A stretch of 64,000 bases of DNA. Origin: JAVVHE01 sp038238915 (GTDB lineage: Bacteria > Pseudomonadota > Alphaproteobacteria > Sphingomonadales > Sphingomonadaceae). The stretch covers positions 71,882 to 135,881 of the forward strand of contig JBBSFH010000007.1 in the NCBI GenBank assembly GCA_038238915.1. Reading direction: 5' to 3'. Positions 1 through 7,555 of this stretch are shown here, piece after piece. The notes below the pieces were generated by a model. The model worked only from the letters and a program-made list of their open reading frames with translations, was not told the DNA's origin and did no database searches. Position 1 is the first letter of the stretch, and each line of letters begins with the position of its first letter. The position numbers and the translations under genes were made by a program.

Positions 1-1
1 G

Positions 2-640
2 TGGGTGGCCGGCAACGCGGATTACGAGCTGCGCTGGTTCACTCCCGCCATGGAAGTCGCGCTCTGCGGTCACGCAACGCTCGCGAGCGGGCATGTGGTG
101 CTGGGTGCGGACGCGTCGCGCGACGAGGTACACTTTCAGACGCGCAAATCGGGCGTGCTCTCGGTCGCGCGCGCGGGCAATGGCTACCGAATGGGTCTGC
201 CGGCGTGGGCGCCCTCCCCCATCGACGATCAGGGGATCGCGCGAGCACTCGGTGGCCACGCAGTTTACACGCTCCGGCATCCCGGCGGCTACAGCGTCAC
301 CGTCTATGCGAGCGAGGCCGATATCCGCGCGCTCGCTCCCGATTTCGCCGCGTTGAGCCCGTTCGGCGATGTGCTGTTCATCGCCACCGCACCGGGCACG
401 CAGACCGATGTCGTCAGCCGCGTCTTTGCGCCCGGCGCCGGGATCGCCGAGGATGCCGTCACCGGTTCGGCGCACGCGGTGATCGCGCCTTACTGGGCGG
501 CTCGGCTCGGGCGCGCGCGCTTCACCGCGTTCCAGGCGAGCGCACGCGGCGGGCGGATGACGTGTGAGGTTGCAGGCGACCGCGTGTATCTGGAAGGCAA
601 TTGCGTCACCGTGATCGAAGGGACGTTTGCACTCGACTAG
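2..640 (+). CDS. PhzF family isomerase/epimerase, 5' end outside window
   Basis: The C-terminal about 210 residues of a PhzF-type protein, a two-lobed fold related to diaminopimelate epimerase that catalyses isomerisations in phenazine biosynthesis and related reactions. The frame is open to the first base, so the start and the N-terminal catalytic Glu lie upstream. Family motifs seen are LRWFTPAMEVALCGHATLA near the left edge and EDAVTGSAHAVIAPYW in the second lobe. The stop TAG (638-640) overlaps the mnmA stop on the other strand within the palindrome CTAG. Substrate cannot be inferred; no phenazine genes are nearby. Confidence 0.88.
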   Translation, partial: WVAGNADYELRWFTPAMEVALCGHATLASGHVVLGADASRDEVHFQTRKSGVLSVARAGNGYRMGLPAWAPSPIDDQGIARALGGHAVYTLRHPGGYSVTVYASEADIRALAPDFAALSPFGDVLFIATAPGTQTDVVSRVFAPGAGIAEDAVTGSAHAVIAPYWAARLGRARFTAFQASARGGRMTCEVAGDRVYLEGNCVTVIEGTFALD

Positions 641-1749
641 GCTGCGATCCGATCCACCTCTGCCAAAACGCTTGTGCGCGCGATGAATCCGCCGCCCAGC
701 ACCCGGCTTCCCTCGTACAGAACGCAAGCCTGGCCGGGGGACACGCCGCTCTCGGGCAGCGCAAAGCGGATTTCGACCGGGCTGTGGATCGTTGCCGCCA
801 CCGGACGCGAGGTGGAGCGCACGCGCGCCTCCACCGGCGTTCCGTGCGCGGGGGGCACGCCCGCAATCCAGCTCGTCTCGCCCAGTTCCACCGCGTCCAC
901 GCCAAGCGCCGCGCGCGGCCCCACCACCACGCGGCGCGTGTTTGGTTCGAGCCGCAGCACATAGAGCGGCTCCGCCTCGCCGCCGACACCCAGCCCCCGG
1001 CGCTGGCCGATCGTGAAATCGATCAGCCCCTTGTGTGTGCCCAGCACCCGGCCCCGGCTGTCGACGATCTCGCCGGGCGCATCCGCCTGCGGCCTGAGCT
1101 TGCGCACCAGATCCGCGTAGCGGCCATCGGGGACGAAGCAGATATCCTGGCTATCGGGCTTGGCCGCGACCGGCAGATCGAGACGTGCGGCGATAGACCG
1201 CACCTCTGCCTTGGGCCGATCGCCAAGTGGCAGGCGCAGGTATGCGAGCTGCTCGCGCGTGGTGGCGAACAGGAAATAGCTCTGATCCTTTGCAGGATCG
1301 ACCGCGCGGTGCAGTTCCGGGCCGTCCTCACTTTCCAGGCGCCTCGCGTAATGGCCGGTGGCAAGCGCATCCGCACCGAGATCGCGCGCGATGTCGATCA
1401 GATCGGAGAATTTGACGCTCTGATTGCAGCGCACGCACGGGATCGGCGTCTCGCCGCGCAGGTAACTGTCCGCAAAATCGTCGATCACCGCCGCGCGAAA
1501 CCGGCTTTCCCTGTCGATTACGTAGTGCGCGATGCCCAAGTGCGCCGCGACCCCGCGCGCATCGGCAATATCCGCCCCCGCGCAGCAGGCACCTGAGCGA
1601 GCCTGCGCGCTGCCCGCATCGTATAGCTGCAGCGTCAGTCCGATCACCTCATGGCCCTCGGCGACCAGCAGTGCTGCGACCACCGAGCTATCGACCCCGC
1701 CCGACATCGCGACGGCGACGCGTTGACGAAAGGTTCTGGCACCGACCAT
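637..1749 (-). CDS. mnmA: tRNA-specific 2-thiouridylase MnmA
   Basis: Thiolates U34 of Lys, Glu and Gln tRNAs in the cytoplasm, using ATP and sulfur relayed from IscS. The PP-loop MSGGVDSSVVAALL is near the N terminus; the two catalytic cysteines are in IPCVRCNQ and in DSQDICFVPDG. The start at 1749 (MVGARTF) is chosen because AAGG sits five bases upstream and it leaves 370 residues, the usual family length; an in-frame start at 1818 would add 23 atypical residues. It ends tail-to-tail with the PhzF gene and is divergent from the CtrA-like gene. Confidence 0.95.
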   Translation of the reverse strand: MVGARTFRQRVAVAMSGGVDSSVVAALLVAEGHEVIGLTLQLYDAGSAQARSGACCAGADIADARGVAAHLGIAHYVIDRESRFRAAVIDDFADSYLRGETPIPCVRCNQSVKFSDLIDIARDLGADALATGHYARRLESEDGPELHRAVDPAKDQSYFLFATTREQLAYLRLPLGDRPKAEVRSIAARLDLPVAAKPDSQDICFVPDGRYADLVRKLRPQADAPGEIVDSRGRVLGTHKGLIDFTIGQRRGLGVGGEAEPLYVLRLEPNTRRVVVGPRAALGVDAVELGETSWIAGVPPAHGTPVEARVRSTSRPVAATIHSPVEIRFALPESGVSPGQACVLYEGSRVLGGGFIARTSVLAEVDRIAA

Positions 1750-1933
1750 ATTTACCTTTTTACGCCTGCGCCCTAGATTGAACAACCGTGACGGCATGAC
1801 TGCCACCGATGATGTCAATTACGCCATTCTCGTGCAATTTCACAAACTTGTAGCTTGCTCAACGATTTGTTCCATGTCTTTATCCCAATGCTGAATGCGT
1901 TCAGCGATGTTCCGGTGTAAACGAAGGGGTGCC
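1750..1933. promoter_or_regulatory. divergent intergenic region between mnmA and the CtrA-like gene
   Basis: About 180 bases that must carry promoters for both genes. Its middle (about 1810-1900) is visibly richer in A and T than the surroundings. AAGGGGT at 1924-1930 precedes the CtrA-like ATG at 1934. No GANTC methylation site and no TTAA-N7-TTAA CtrA box was seen. Confidence 0.4.
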
Positions 1934-2638
1934 ATGCGCGTTCTGACAATCCAGGCTCAATCGCCCGCCACTACGATCGAACTTTCGGGTTTCGCGGGGG
2001 CGCTGATCGACGCGACCGTCACCGATCAGGACGCCGCGCTGCCGCTGGCGCGTGACGAGGAGTTCGATGTCATTCTGCTCGAAATCGGTGCGCACACGCA
2101 GGCGGCCGAACTCGTGCAGCGCTTGCGGCTCGCCAAAATTCGTACCCCAATCCTGCTCGTCTCGCCAAACGATCGCCTCGTCGAAGTCGTGCGCTCGCTG
2201 TCGGCGGGCGCGGACGATTATCTGACGCTGCCGCTGGAGCCGGAGGCGCTCGTCAAGCGCATCTTCCAGATCAGCCGCGAACATGGCGCGCGCGTGCGGC
2301 CGGTGATGCGGATCGGCAAACTCAAGATCGATGTCGAGCGCCATACGCTCCACGCAAACGGCGAACGTATCCACATCACCGGCAAGGAGTTCCAGATCCT
2401 CGAACTGCTCGCCACCCGGCGCGGTACGACAGTGACCAAAGGCATGTTCCTCGATCATCTCTACGGCGATACCTACGAGCCCGTGATGAAGATCATCGAC
2501 GTATTCATCTGCAAACTGCGCAAGAAGATCACTACCGCGTGCGGCGAAAATTATATCGAGACGATCTGGGGCCGCGGCTACGTGATGCGCGATCCCGAAG
2601 CGGACGTCAGCGAAATCCGGCGGGCGATTTCGGCTTAG
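1934..2638 (+). CDS. CtrA-like OmpR-family regulator with degenerate receiver
   Basis: A 234-residue DNA-binding regulator close to CtrA, the essential cell-cycle regulator of alphaproteobacteria. The C-terminal winged helix (about 115-225) is strongly CtrA-like: HITGKEFQILELL, KIIDVFICKLRKK, YIETIWGRGYVMRDP. The N-terminal receiver keeps its length and the GADDY motif, but residues needed for phosphorylation are changed: the acidic pocket (EDD in CtrA) reads QAQ at 7-9, the phospho-acceptor position is Glu50 (Asp51 in Caulobacter CtrA), and the KPF lysine is Leu99. It is therefore probably a phosphorylation-independent paralog, perhaps held in an active-like state. The start at 1934 matches the CtrA N terminus (MRVL) and has a good ribosome site; an upstream start at 1895 is possible but less likely. 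Confidence 0.85.
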   Translation: MRVLTIQAQSPATTIELSGFAGALIDATVTDQDAALPLARDEEFDVILLEIGAHTQAAELVQRLRLAKIRTPILLVSPNDRLVEVVRSLSAGADDYLTLPLEPEALVKRIFQISREHGARVRPVMRIGKLKIDVERHTLHANGERIHITGKEFQILELLATRRGTTVTKGMFLDHLYGDTYEPVMKIIDVFICKLRKKITTACGENYIETIWGRGYVMRDPEADVSEIRRAISA

Positions 2639-3092
2639 GCTGGCTGGCGCGGGGCTACGGCCTCGCCCGGTTTGCCCTTGCCACGCGAGCGAAAGCTGTC
2701 AGTCGGAGACGCGGGATATCTTGATGCGCCGCACGGTCCCCGTCCGGCGCGGCATGCCAGCGTTCGCCAGGCCAGGATCCAGCGACGCTGGATCAAGCTC
2801 TCGGCCAGGTTGCTATCCACAGTCATCGGATCCGGCGGCGGCGAAGTGGTTTTGGCATTCGCGTTTGCCGAAGTGGCCGTTGCCTTTGGATGGCTCGCCG
2901 GAGCGCGTCTGCGTGCGGGCTGTCCGTTGGGTGACGGGATGAAAGTCAACGCATGTCGGTCGCGGATCGCCGGGACGATCCTACAAGGCAATGGAACCGC
3001 AAAGGGTTCGGCTCATTGCGGCGAGACCGCGTTCAGCCCCCTCCCCGGTGGAGCTGGGAAGGGGTGAGAAGGCAGCCCAGGTGGAACAAGCT
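2639..3092. other. 454-base interval without a convincing gene
   Basis: Open frames exist on both strands, including a minus-strand frame ending at 2635 that overlaps the CtrA-like stop, but none has recognisable family similarity and they are proline/arginine-rich as expected from G+C bias. The interval holds a perfect 9-base inverted repeat at 2776-2794 and, at about 3036-3068, a C-rich then G-rich stretch resembling the small repeats found elsewhere in the window. Confidence 0.5.
2776..2794. repeat. 19-base near-perfect palindrome
   Basis: GATCCAGCG, one A, then CGCTGGATC: a perfect 9-base inverted repeat with a single central base. It could be a protein-binding site, a terminator stem or a REP-type repeat; no run of T follows it. 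Confidence 0.55.
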
Positions 3093-3626
3093 TTAGTCGC
3101 CAGCGAACGCGACGAGGGTGTGGACCGCCACGTCGGCTGCGCGTAGCCGCGCCGCGCCGCCCAGATCGGGAAGGTCGATCACGAAGGCGGCGGCATCGAC
3201 GATTGCCCCCGCCTCGCGCAGCAGTTTCACGCCGGCGAGCGCTGTGCCGCCCGTGGCGATCAGATCGTCCACGAGCAGGATTCGCATTCCGGCTTCCACC
3301 GCGTCCGCGTGCATCTCGATTCGGTCCTGCCCGTATTCGAGCGCGTAGTTGACGCCGATCGTCGTGCCGGGAAGCTTGTTCTGCTTGCGCAGCAGCACCA
3401 CGCCCAGCCCCAGCGCGTGCGCGAGCGCGGCACCAAAGACGAAACCCCGCGCCTCGATCCCCGCGACCGCATCGTGCGGCGTATGCTCGACGGCGGTGGC
3501 AAGCCGATCGATCGCGGTGCGGAAGCCCGGCCCGTTCAGCAGCAGCGTGGTGATATCGCGGAACTGGATGCCGGGCTTGGGGAAATCGGGAACGGTGCGG
3601 ATAAGCGCGCGCAAATCTTCGTTCAT
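3093..3626 (-). CDS. apt: adenine phosphoribosyltransferase
   Basis: Salvages adenine to AMP with PRPP. The 177-residue protein has the usual length. PFPKPGI-type N terminus (DFPKPGIQFRDITTLL), the phosphate loop in GIEARGFVFGAALA, and the PRPP motif ILLVDDLIATGGTA are all present. Its ATG overlaps the mtnP stop as ATGA (3623-3626), so the two are translationally coupled. The pairing is logical, since MtnP releases adenine that Apt recycles. Confidence 0.96.
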   Translation of the reverse strand: MNEDLRALIRTVPDFPKPGIQFRDITTLLLNGPGFRTAIDRLATAVEHTPHDAVAGIEARGFVFGAALAHALGLGVVLLRKQNKLPGTTIGVNYALEYGQDRIEMHADAVEAGMRILLVDDLIATGGTALAGVKLLREAGAIVDAAAFVIDLPDLGGAARLRAADVAVHTLVAFAGD

Positions 3627-4483
3627 GCAAGGACTCGGGCGGCAATCGGGCTCAGGCGCGTCACGGCGTTCGCGGGCCATTTTTCGCGTGCGGTAATGAT
3701 CGCGCCATCGAGCGCGGTGGCGCAGCCGGTGGGGCAGCGCGTGATCGCGGGCAGACGCGCCGCGACTTCGGTGACCAGCCTCGCCGCCGCCGCCGCGTTC
3801 GCGTGGACGACTGCAATCACGCTGGCAACATCCACATGCGTCGCATCGGGATGCCACGCATCATAGTCCGTCACCATCGCGACGGCGGCATAGTGCAGCT
3901 CCGCCTCGCGCGCGAGCGCGGCTTCGGGGAGACCGGTCATGCCGACGAGATCGCAGCCGCTATCGCGCATCGCGTGGCTTTCCGCGCTGGTCGAGAAGCG
4001 CGGGCCCTCGATTATCGCGTAGGTGCCGCCGACACGGTGCACGATATTGGTCGCAACGAGTGCGTCTTCGGCGGTTTTCGCCAACGCCGCGCACGTCGGC
4101 GTGCCGAAGGCAACGTGGGCGACGATGCCACGATCGAAGAAACTCGTCTGCCGAATCCGGGTGAAATCGCGGAACTGATCGACTACGACGAACGTGCCGG
4201 GGCCAAGCTTCTTGCGGAACGAGCCGCACGCGGAGATGGCGAGGACGTGCGTACAACCCGCGATCTTCAGCGCCGCGATGTTGGCGCGGTAGTTGATTTC
4301 GTGCGGGGCGAGAACGTGACCGCGACCGTGACGTGGCAGGAACACGCATTGCGTGTCGCCAAGGAAACCGTGGAGAAGCGCGTCAGAGGGCGCGCCGAAC
4401 GGGGTTTCGATGCCGACCCACTCGCTATGGGTGAGGTGGGCGAGCTGGTAAAGGCCGCTGCCGCCGATGATGCCGAGCCGCAT
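3623..4483 (-). CDS. mtnP: S-methyl-5'-thioadenosine phosphorylase
   Basis: Cleaves methylthioadenosine, a polyamine and quorum-signal by-product, to adenine and methylthioribose-1-phosphate. Family motifs include GIIGGSGLYQL at the N terminus, PRHGRGH, HEINYRANI, the central GTYAIIEGPRFST and the MTGLPEAALARE/MVTDYDAWH segments that bind base and ribose. The ATG at 4483 starts eleven residues upstream of LY as in relatives; a GTG at 4504 would add seven residues. First gene of an mtnP-apt unit. Confidence 0.93.
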   Translation of the reverse strand: MRLGIIGGSGLYQLAHLTHSEWVGIETPFGAPSDALLHGFLGDTQCVFLPRHGRGHVLAPHEINYRANIAALKIAGCTHVLAISACGSFRKKLGPGTFVVVDQFRDFTRIRQTSFFDRGIVAHVAFGTPTCAALAKTAEDALVATNIVHRVGGTYAIIEGPRFSTSAESHAMRDSGCDLVGMTGLPEAALAREAELHYAAVAMVTDYDAWHPDATHVDVASVIAVVHANAAAAARLVTEVAARLPAITRCPTGCATALDGAIITAREKWPANAVTRLSPIAARVLA

Positions 4484-4617
4484 CCTTGCTGGGGTGTTTG
4501 TCACGGAGACGTTGTGGCGGAAGGGGGCAAGGGAGGCAAGGAAAGCGATGGGTCATCGGCGGCTTGACCCGGACCCGCCTGCTGGTGGTCCGCCACGTTG
4601 AACCGATCCGAAGGCAG

Positions 4618-4638
4618 ATCCCGGATCAAGCCCGGGAT
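4618..4638. repeat. palindromic REP-like repeat, possible terminator of petABC
   Basis: ATCCCGG then ATCAAG then CCCGGGAT forms a 7-base stem with a short loop, between the end of petC and the start of mtnP. The unit resembles palindromes common between genes in sphingomonads. It could end petABC transcripts, although no clear T run is visible. Confidence 0.5.
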
Positions 4639-4650
4639 GACATCAACTTT

Positions 4651-5499
4651 CTACTCGGCCGGGACCACGCCGCGCACGACCGGAGGCGTCTTCACGTCTC
4701 TCCAGACCTTCTTGTACGTGCCCCACAGCAAGCCACTGAGCACGATGAGGAACAGCACCGAAGCCAGCCCCGTCTCGCGTCGATCGCGCAGCTTGGGCTC
4801 GGCGGTCCACATCAGGAAGGCGGCCACGTCCTTGGCATTCTGATCGATCGTGGATTTTGTGCCATCGGCATAATCGACCTGCCCGTCGGCGCTGAGCGGC
4901 GGCGGCATCGCGATATTGAGGTTGGCGTAGTATTTGTTGAAATACAGGCCGTCGGGCGTCTCGAAGCCCTTGGGCCGTGCCTTGTCGTCATAGCCATGAC
5001 TGACGAGCGAATAGATATACGCCGATCCACCCTCGCGCGCTTTGGCGAGCAGGCTCATATCTGGCGGCAGCGCATTATTGTTTGCCGCGCGCCCGGCGAC
5101 TTCGTTGGCGTATGGACCGGGGAAGTAATCGGATGGCAGCGCCTTGCGCGTCGCCGGTTCGCCTGTCTCCGGATTGATCGAGGGAACCTCGCTCGCCCAG
5201 TCCTTCGCGATCGCCTTCACTTCCGCAGGCTTGAAGCCGATGTCTTCCAGATCGCGGAAGGCAACCAGCTTGAGCGAATGGCAGCTCGAGCAGACGCCCT
5301 TGTAGACCGCGAAGCCACGCTGGAGTTGACGATTGTCATATTTGCCGAAGATCCCGAACCCACTGTCGAACGACCATTTCTGCTCGAGTGGCGGGAGGCC
5401 GTGAGGGAGCGGATCACTCGGCTCGCGGCGCTGGAAGGCCGCGAACATCAGGACGGCGACGAAGAGCAGGCCTGCGAAGAAGCCAACGATGCGGACCAT
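4651..5499 (-). CDS. petC: cytochrome c1, bc1 complex
   Basis: Haem c subunit of the ubiquinol:cytochrome c oxidoreductase; passes electrons from the Rieske centre to cytochrome c on the periplasmic side. The 282-residue protein has an N-terminal signal/anchor (MVRIVGFFAGLLFVAVLMF), the haem motif CSSCH at 70-74, an axial-ligand region NIAMPPPL, and a C-terminal membrane anchor (ASVLFLIVLSGLLWGTY). The start at 5499 is chosen because the signal sequence begins there. It follows petB by 19 bases as the last gene of petA-petB-petC. Confidence 0.95.
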   Translation of the reverse strand: MVRIVGFFAGLLFVAVLMFAAFQRREPSDPLPHGLPPLEQKWSFDSGFGIFGKYDNRQLQRGFAVYKGVCSSCHSLKLVAFRDLEDIGFKPAEVKAIAKDWASEVPSINPETGEPATRKALPSDYFPGPYANEVAGRAANNNALPPDMSLLAKAREGGSAYIYSLVSHGYDDKARPKGFETPDGLYFNKYYANLNIAMPPPLSADGQVDYADGTKSTIDQNAKDVAAFLMWTAEPKLRDRRETGLASVLFLIVLSGLLWGTYKKVWRDVKTPPVVRGVVPAE

Positions 5500-5518
5500 G
5501 TATTGTCTTCCTGTTCGG

Positions 5519-6844
5519 CTATTCGGCGGGGACGAGGCCGGGCATTGCGCCCGCAGGGCCACGGCCCGAACCCGCCACGCTGGCGATGGCTTCCTTGCCC
5601 TTGAAGATCGCCTCGCTGATCGAGCGCGGCATCGGCTCCGGCGTTTCGATCGAACTGATGATAGGGACGATCACGAGGAAGTGCAGGAAGTAATAAGCGG
5701 CGGCGAACTGACCGAGGCGCACCCACGGCTCTTCGGCAGGCTTGCCGCCGCAGACGCCGAGGATAACGATGTCCACGAGCAGGATCCAGAAGAAGGCACG
5801 ATTGAGCGGCCGGAACTTGTTCGAATGGATCGGCGAGCGATCGAGCCATGGCAGGAAGAACAGCAGCACGATCGACGCGAACATTGCGAGCACGCCCCAT
5901 AGCTTGGCGGGGATGAACAGAAAATCGACCGTGAACGCACGCAGGATCGCGTAGAAGGGCAGCAGATACCATTCAGGCACGATATGGGCTGGCGTGGCGA
6001 GCGGGTTTGCCTGGATATAATTGTCCGGCTCCCCGAACATGTCGGGCGCGAAGAATACCACGATCGAGAACAGCGTAAGATAGATGCCAAGGCTGAACGC
6101 GTCCTTGGAGGTGAAATACGGGTGGAAGGGCAGCGTATCCTGCGGCCCCTTCACGTCCACGCCGAGCGGGTTCGACGATCCCGGAATGTGCAGCGCCCAG
6201 ATCTTCAGCACCACGACGCCGAGCGTCACGAAGGGCAGCAGATAGTGGAGCGAAAAGAAGCGGTTCAATGTGGGGTTATCGGGCGAGAAACCGCCCAGTA
6301 GCCACGTGTGCAATGCCTCGCCGACCAGCGGCACGGCGGAGAACAGATTGGTGATGACGGTCGCGCCCCAGAAGCTCATCTGGCCCCAGGGGAGCACATA
6401 GCCCATGAATGCGGTGGCCATCATCAGCAGCAGGATGACGACACCCATCATCCACACCAGCTCGCGCGGTGGCTTATACGATCCGTAATAAAGGCCGCGG
6501 AAGATGTGCAAATAGACGACGATGAAGAAGAACGACGCACCATTCGAGTGCATGTAGCGGAACATCCAGCCGCCGCGCACGTCGCGCATGATATGTTCGA
6601 CCGACTGGAAGGCTTCGGGCGAATAGGCGGCGTAGTGCATCGCCAGGATGATGCCAGTGATGATCTGGATGGTTAGCGCCACGCCTGCGAGCGCGCCGAA
6701 GTTCCACATGTAGTTGATATTCTTGGGAACCGGATAGCCGCCGCCAACCGAACTCCAGACGAGGCGAGGGATCGGCAGACGTTCGTCCAGCCATTTCATG
6801 GGGGCGGAGGTGGGTTCGTAGGGGGCAGCCCAGGAGAAGCTCAT
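5519..6844 (-). CDS. petB: cytochrome b, bc1 complex
   Basis: Integral membrane subunit of the bc1 complex carrying both b haems and the two quinone sites. The 441-residue protein is full length, not split into b6 and subunit IV. Visible landmarks are haem-ligand histidines in RYMHSNGASFF, VVYLHIFRGL, GEALHTWL and ALHIPGSSNP, and the Qo motif VPEWYLLPFYAILRA (PEWY). The start at 6844 gives MSFSWAAPYEP; a longer in-frame extension into petA is not needed. Middle gene of petA-petB-petC, 13 bases after petA. Confidence 0.97.
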   Translation of the reverse strand: MSFSWAAPYEPTSAPMKWLDERLPIPRLVWSSVGGGYPVPKNINYMWNFGALAGVALTIQIITGIILAMHYAAYSPEAFQSVEHIMRDVRGGWMFRYMHSNGASFFFIVVYLHIFRGLYYGSYKPPRELVWMMGVVILLLMMATAFMGYVLPWGQMSFWGATVITNLFSAVPLVGEALHTWLLGGFSPDNPTLNRFFSLHYLLPFVTLGVVVLKIWALHIPGSSNPLGVDVKGPQDTLPFHPYFTSKDAFSLGIYLTLFSIVVFFAPDMFGEPDNYIQANPLATPAHIVPEWYLLPFYAILRAFTVDFLFIPAKLWGVLAMFASIVLLFFLPWLDRSPIHSNKFRPLNRAFFWILLVDIVILGVCGGKPAEEPWVRLGQFAAAYYFLHFLVIVPIISSIETPEPMPRSISEAIFKGKEAIASVAGSGRGPAGAMPGLVPAE

Positions 6845-6857
6845 CGTTTTTAAAACC

Positions 6858-7445
6858 TCAACCGATCTGGATCGTGGTGGGTGTCTTGAAGGCGTATTCG
6901 GGAACCTCGAGGTTCTTTGGCGCGGGGCCTTTACGGATGCGCCCGGCGGTATCGTAGGCCGAGCCGTGGCAAGGGCAGAAATATCCGCCGAATGGCCCCT
7001 TGTTCTCGCCCGCCCCCGTGCCGAGCGGGATGCAGCCCAGATGGGTGCAAACACCCATCGTGATCAGCCATTCCTTCTTGCCGGGCTTGGTGCGCGCGGC
7101 CAGCGTCTGCGGATCGCGCAGTTCGGAGATGTTCACCTTGTCCGCCGCCGCGATCTCGGCCGGGGTGAGGTGGCGTGCAAATACGGGCTTGCCCCGCCAT
7201 GCGAGCTTGACCGCCATGCCGGGCAGGATCTTGGACAGATCGGCCTCGATCGACGCGAGCGCGGACACGTCAGCGGACGGGTTCATCTGGTTGATCATCG
7301 GCCAGATGGCGGTGGTCACCCCCGCGGCTGCGAACATGCCGGTGGCGACATAAAGGAAATCGCGGCGCTCTACACCGCCATGCGTATCATGATGCGGAGT
7401 TTGAGTATCGACGGGAATTGTGGCCATGGCCGGTGCGTTGCCCAT
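6858..7445 (-). CDS. petA: Rieske iron-sulfur protein, bc1 complex
   Basis: Carries the 2Fe-2S centre that takes the first electron from ubiquinol. Cluster-binding motifs CTHLGC and CPCHGS are present. The N terminus has RRDFLYVATGMFAAAGVTT, a Tat-type signal that stays as the membrane anchor. At 195 residues it is the usual length. ATG 7445 is used; a second in-frame ATG at 7427 is possible. First gene of the petABC operon, whose promoter should lie in the 110 bases before it. Confidence 0.96.
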   Translation of the reverse strand: MGNAPAMATIPVDTQTPHHDTHGGVERRDFLYVATGMFAAAGVTTAIWPMINQMNPSADVSALASIEADLSKILPGMAVKLAWRGKPVFARHLTPAEIAAADKVNISELRDPQTLAARTKPGKKEWLITMGVCTHLGCIPLGTGAGENKGPFGGYFCPCHGSAYDTAGRIRKGPAPKNLEVPEYAFKTPTTIQIG

Positions 7446-7555
7446 TTGTGGCGTGGATCAGATGTTCACATAGTCGCTACGGAGGCGGCCGCGCAACGGG
7501 CTTTTGGACGCATCGGGCTGGCACGGCTCCGCGCGACATCCGCAACACCCACCGA

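Noticed and set aside
2635..2991. Minus-strand open frame of 118 codons next to the CtrA-like gene
   Set aside because: Although it ends tail-to-tail with the regulator as true pairs do here, its sequence is low-complexity, has no family similarity and includes the palindrome at 2776-2794.
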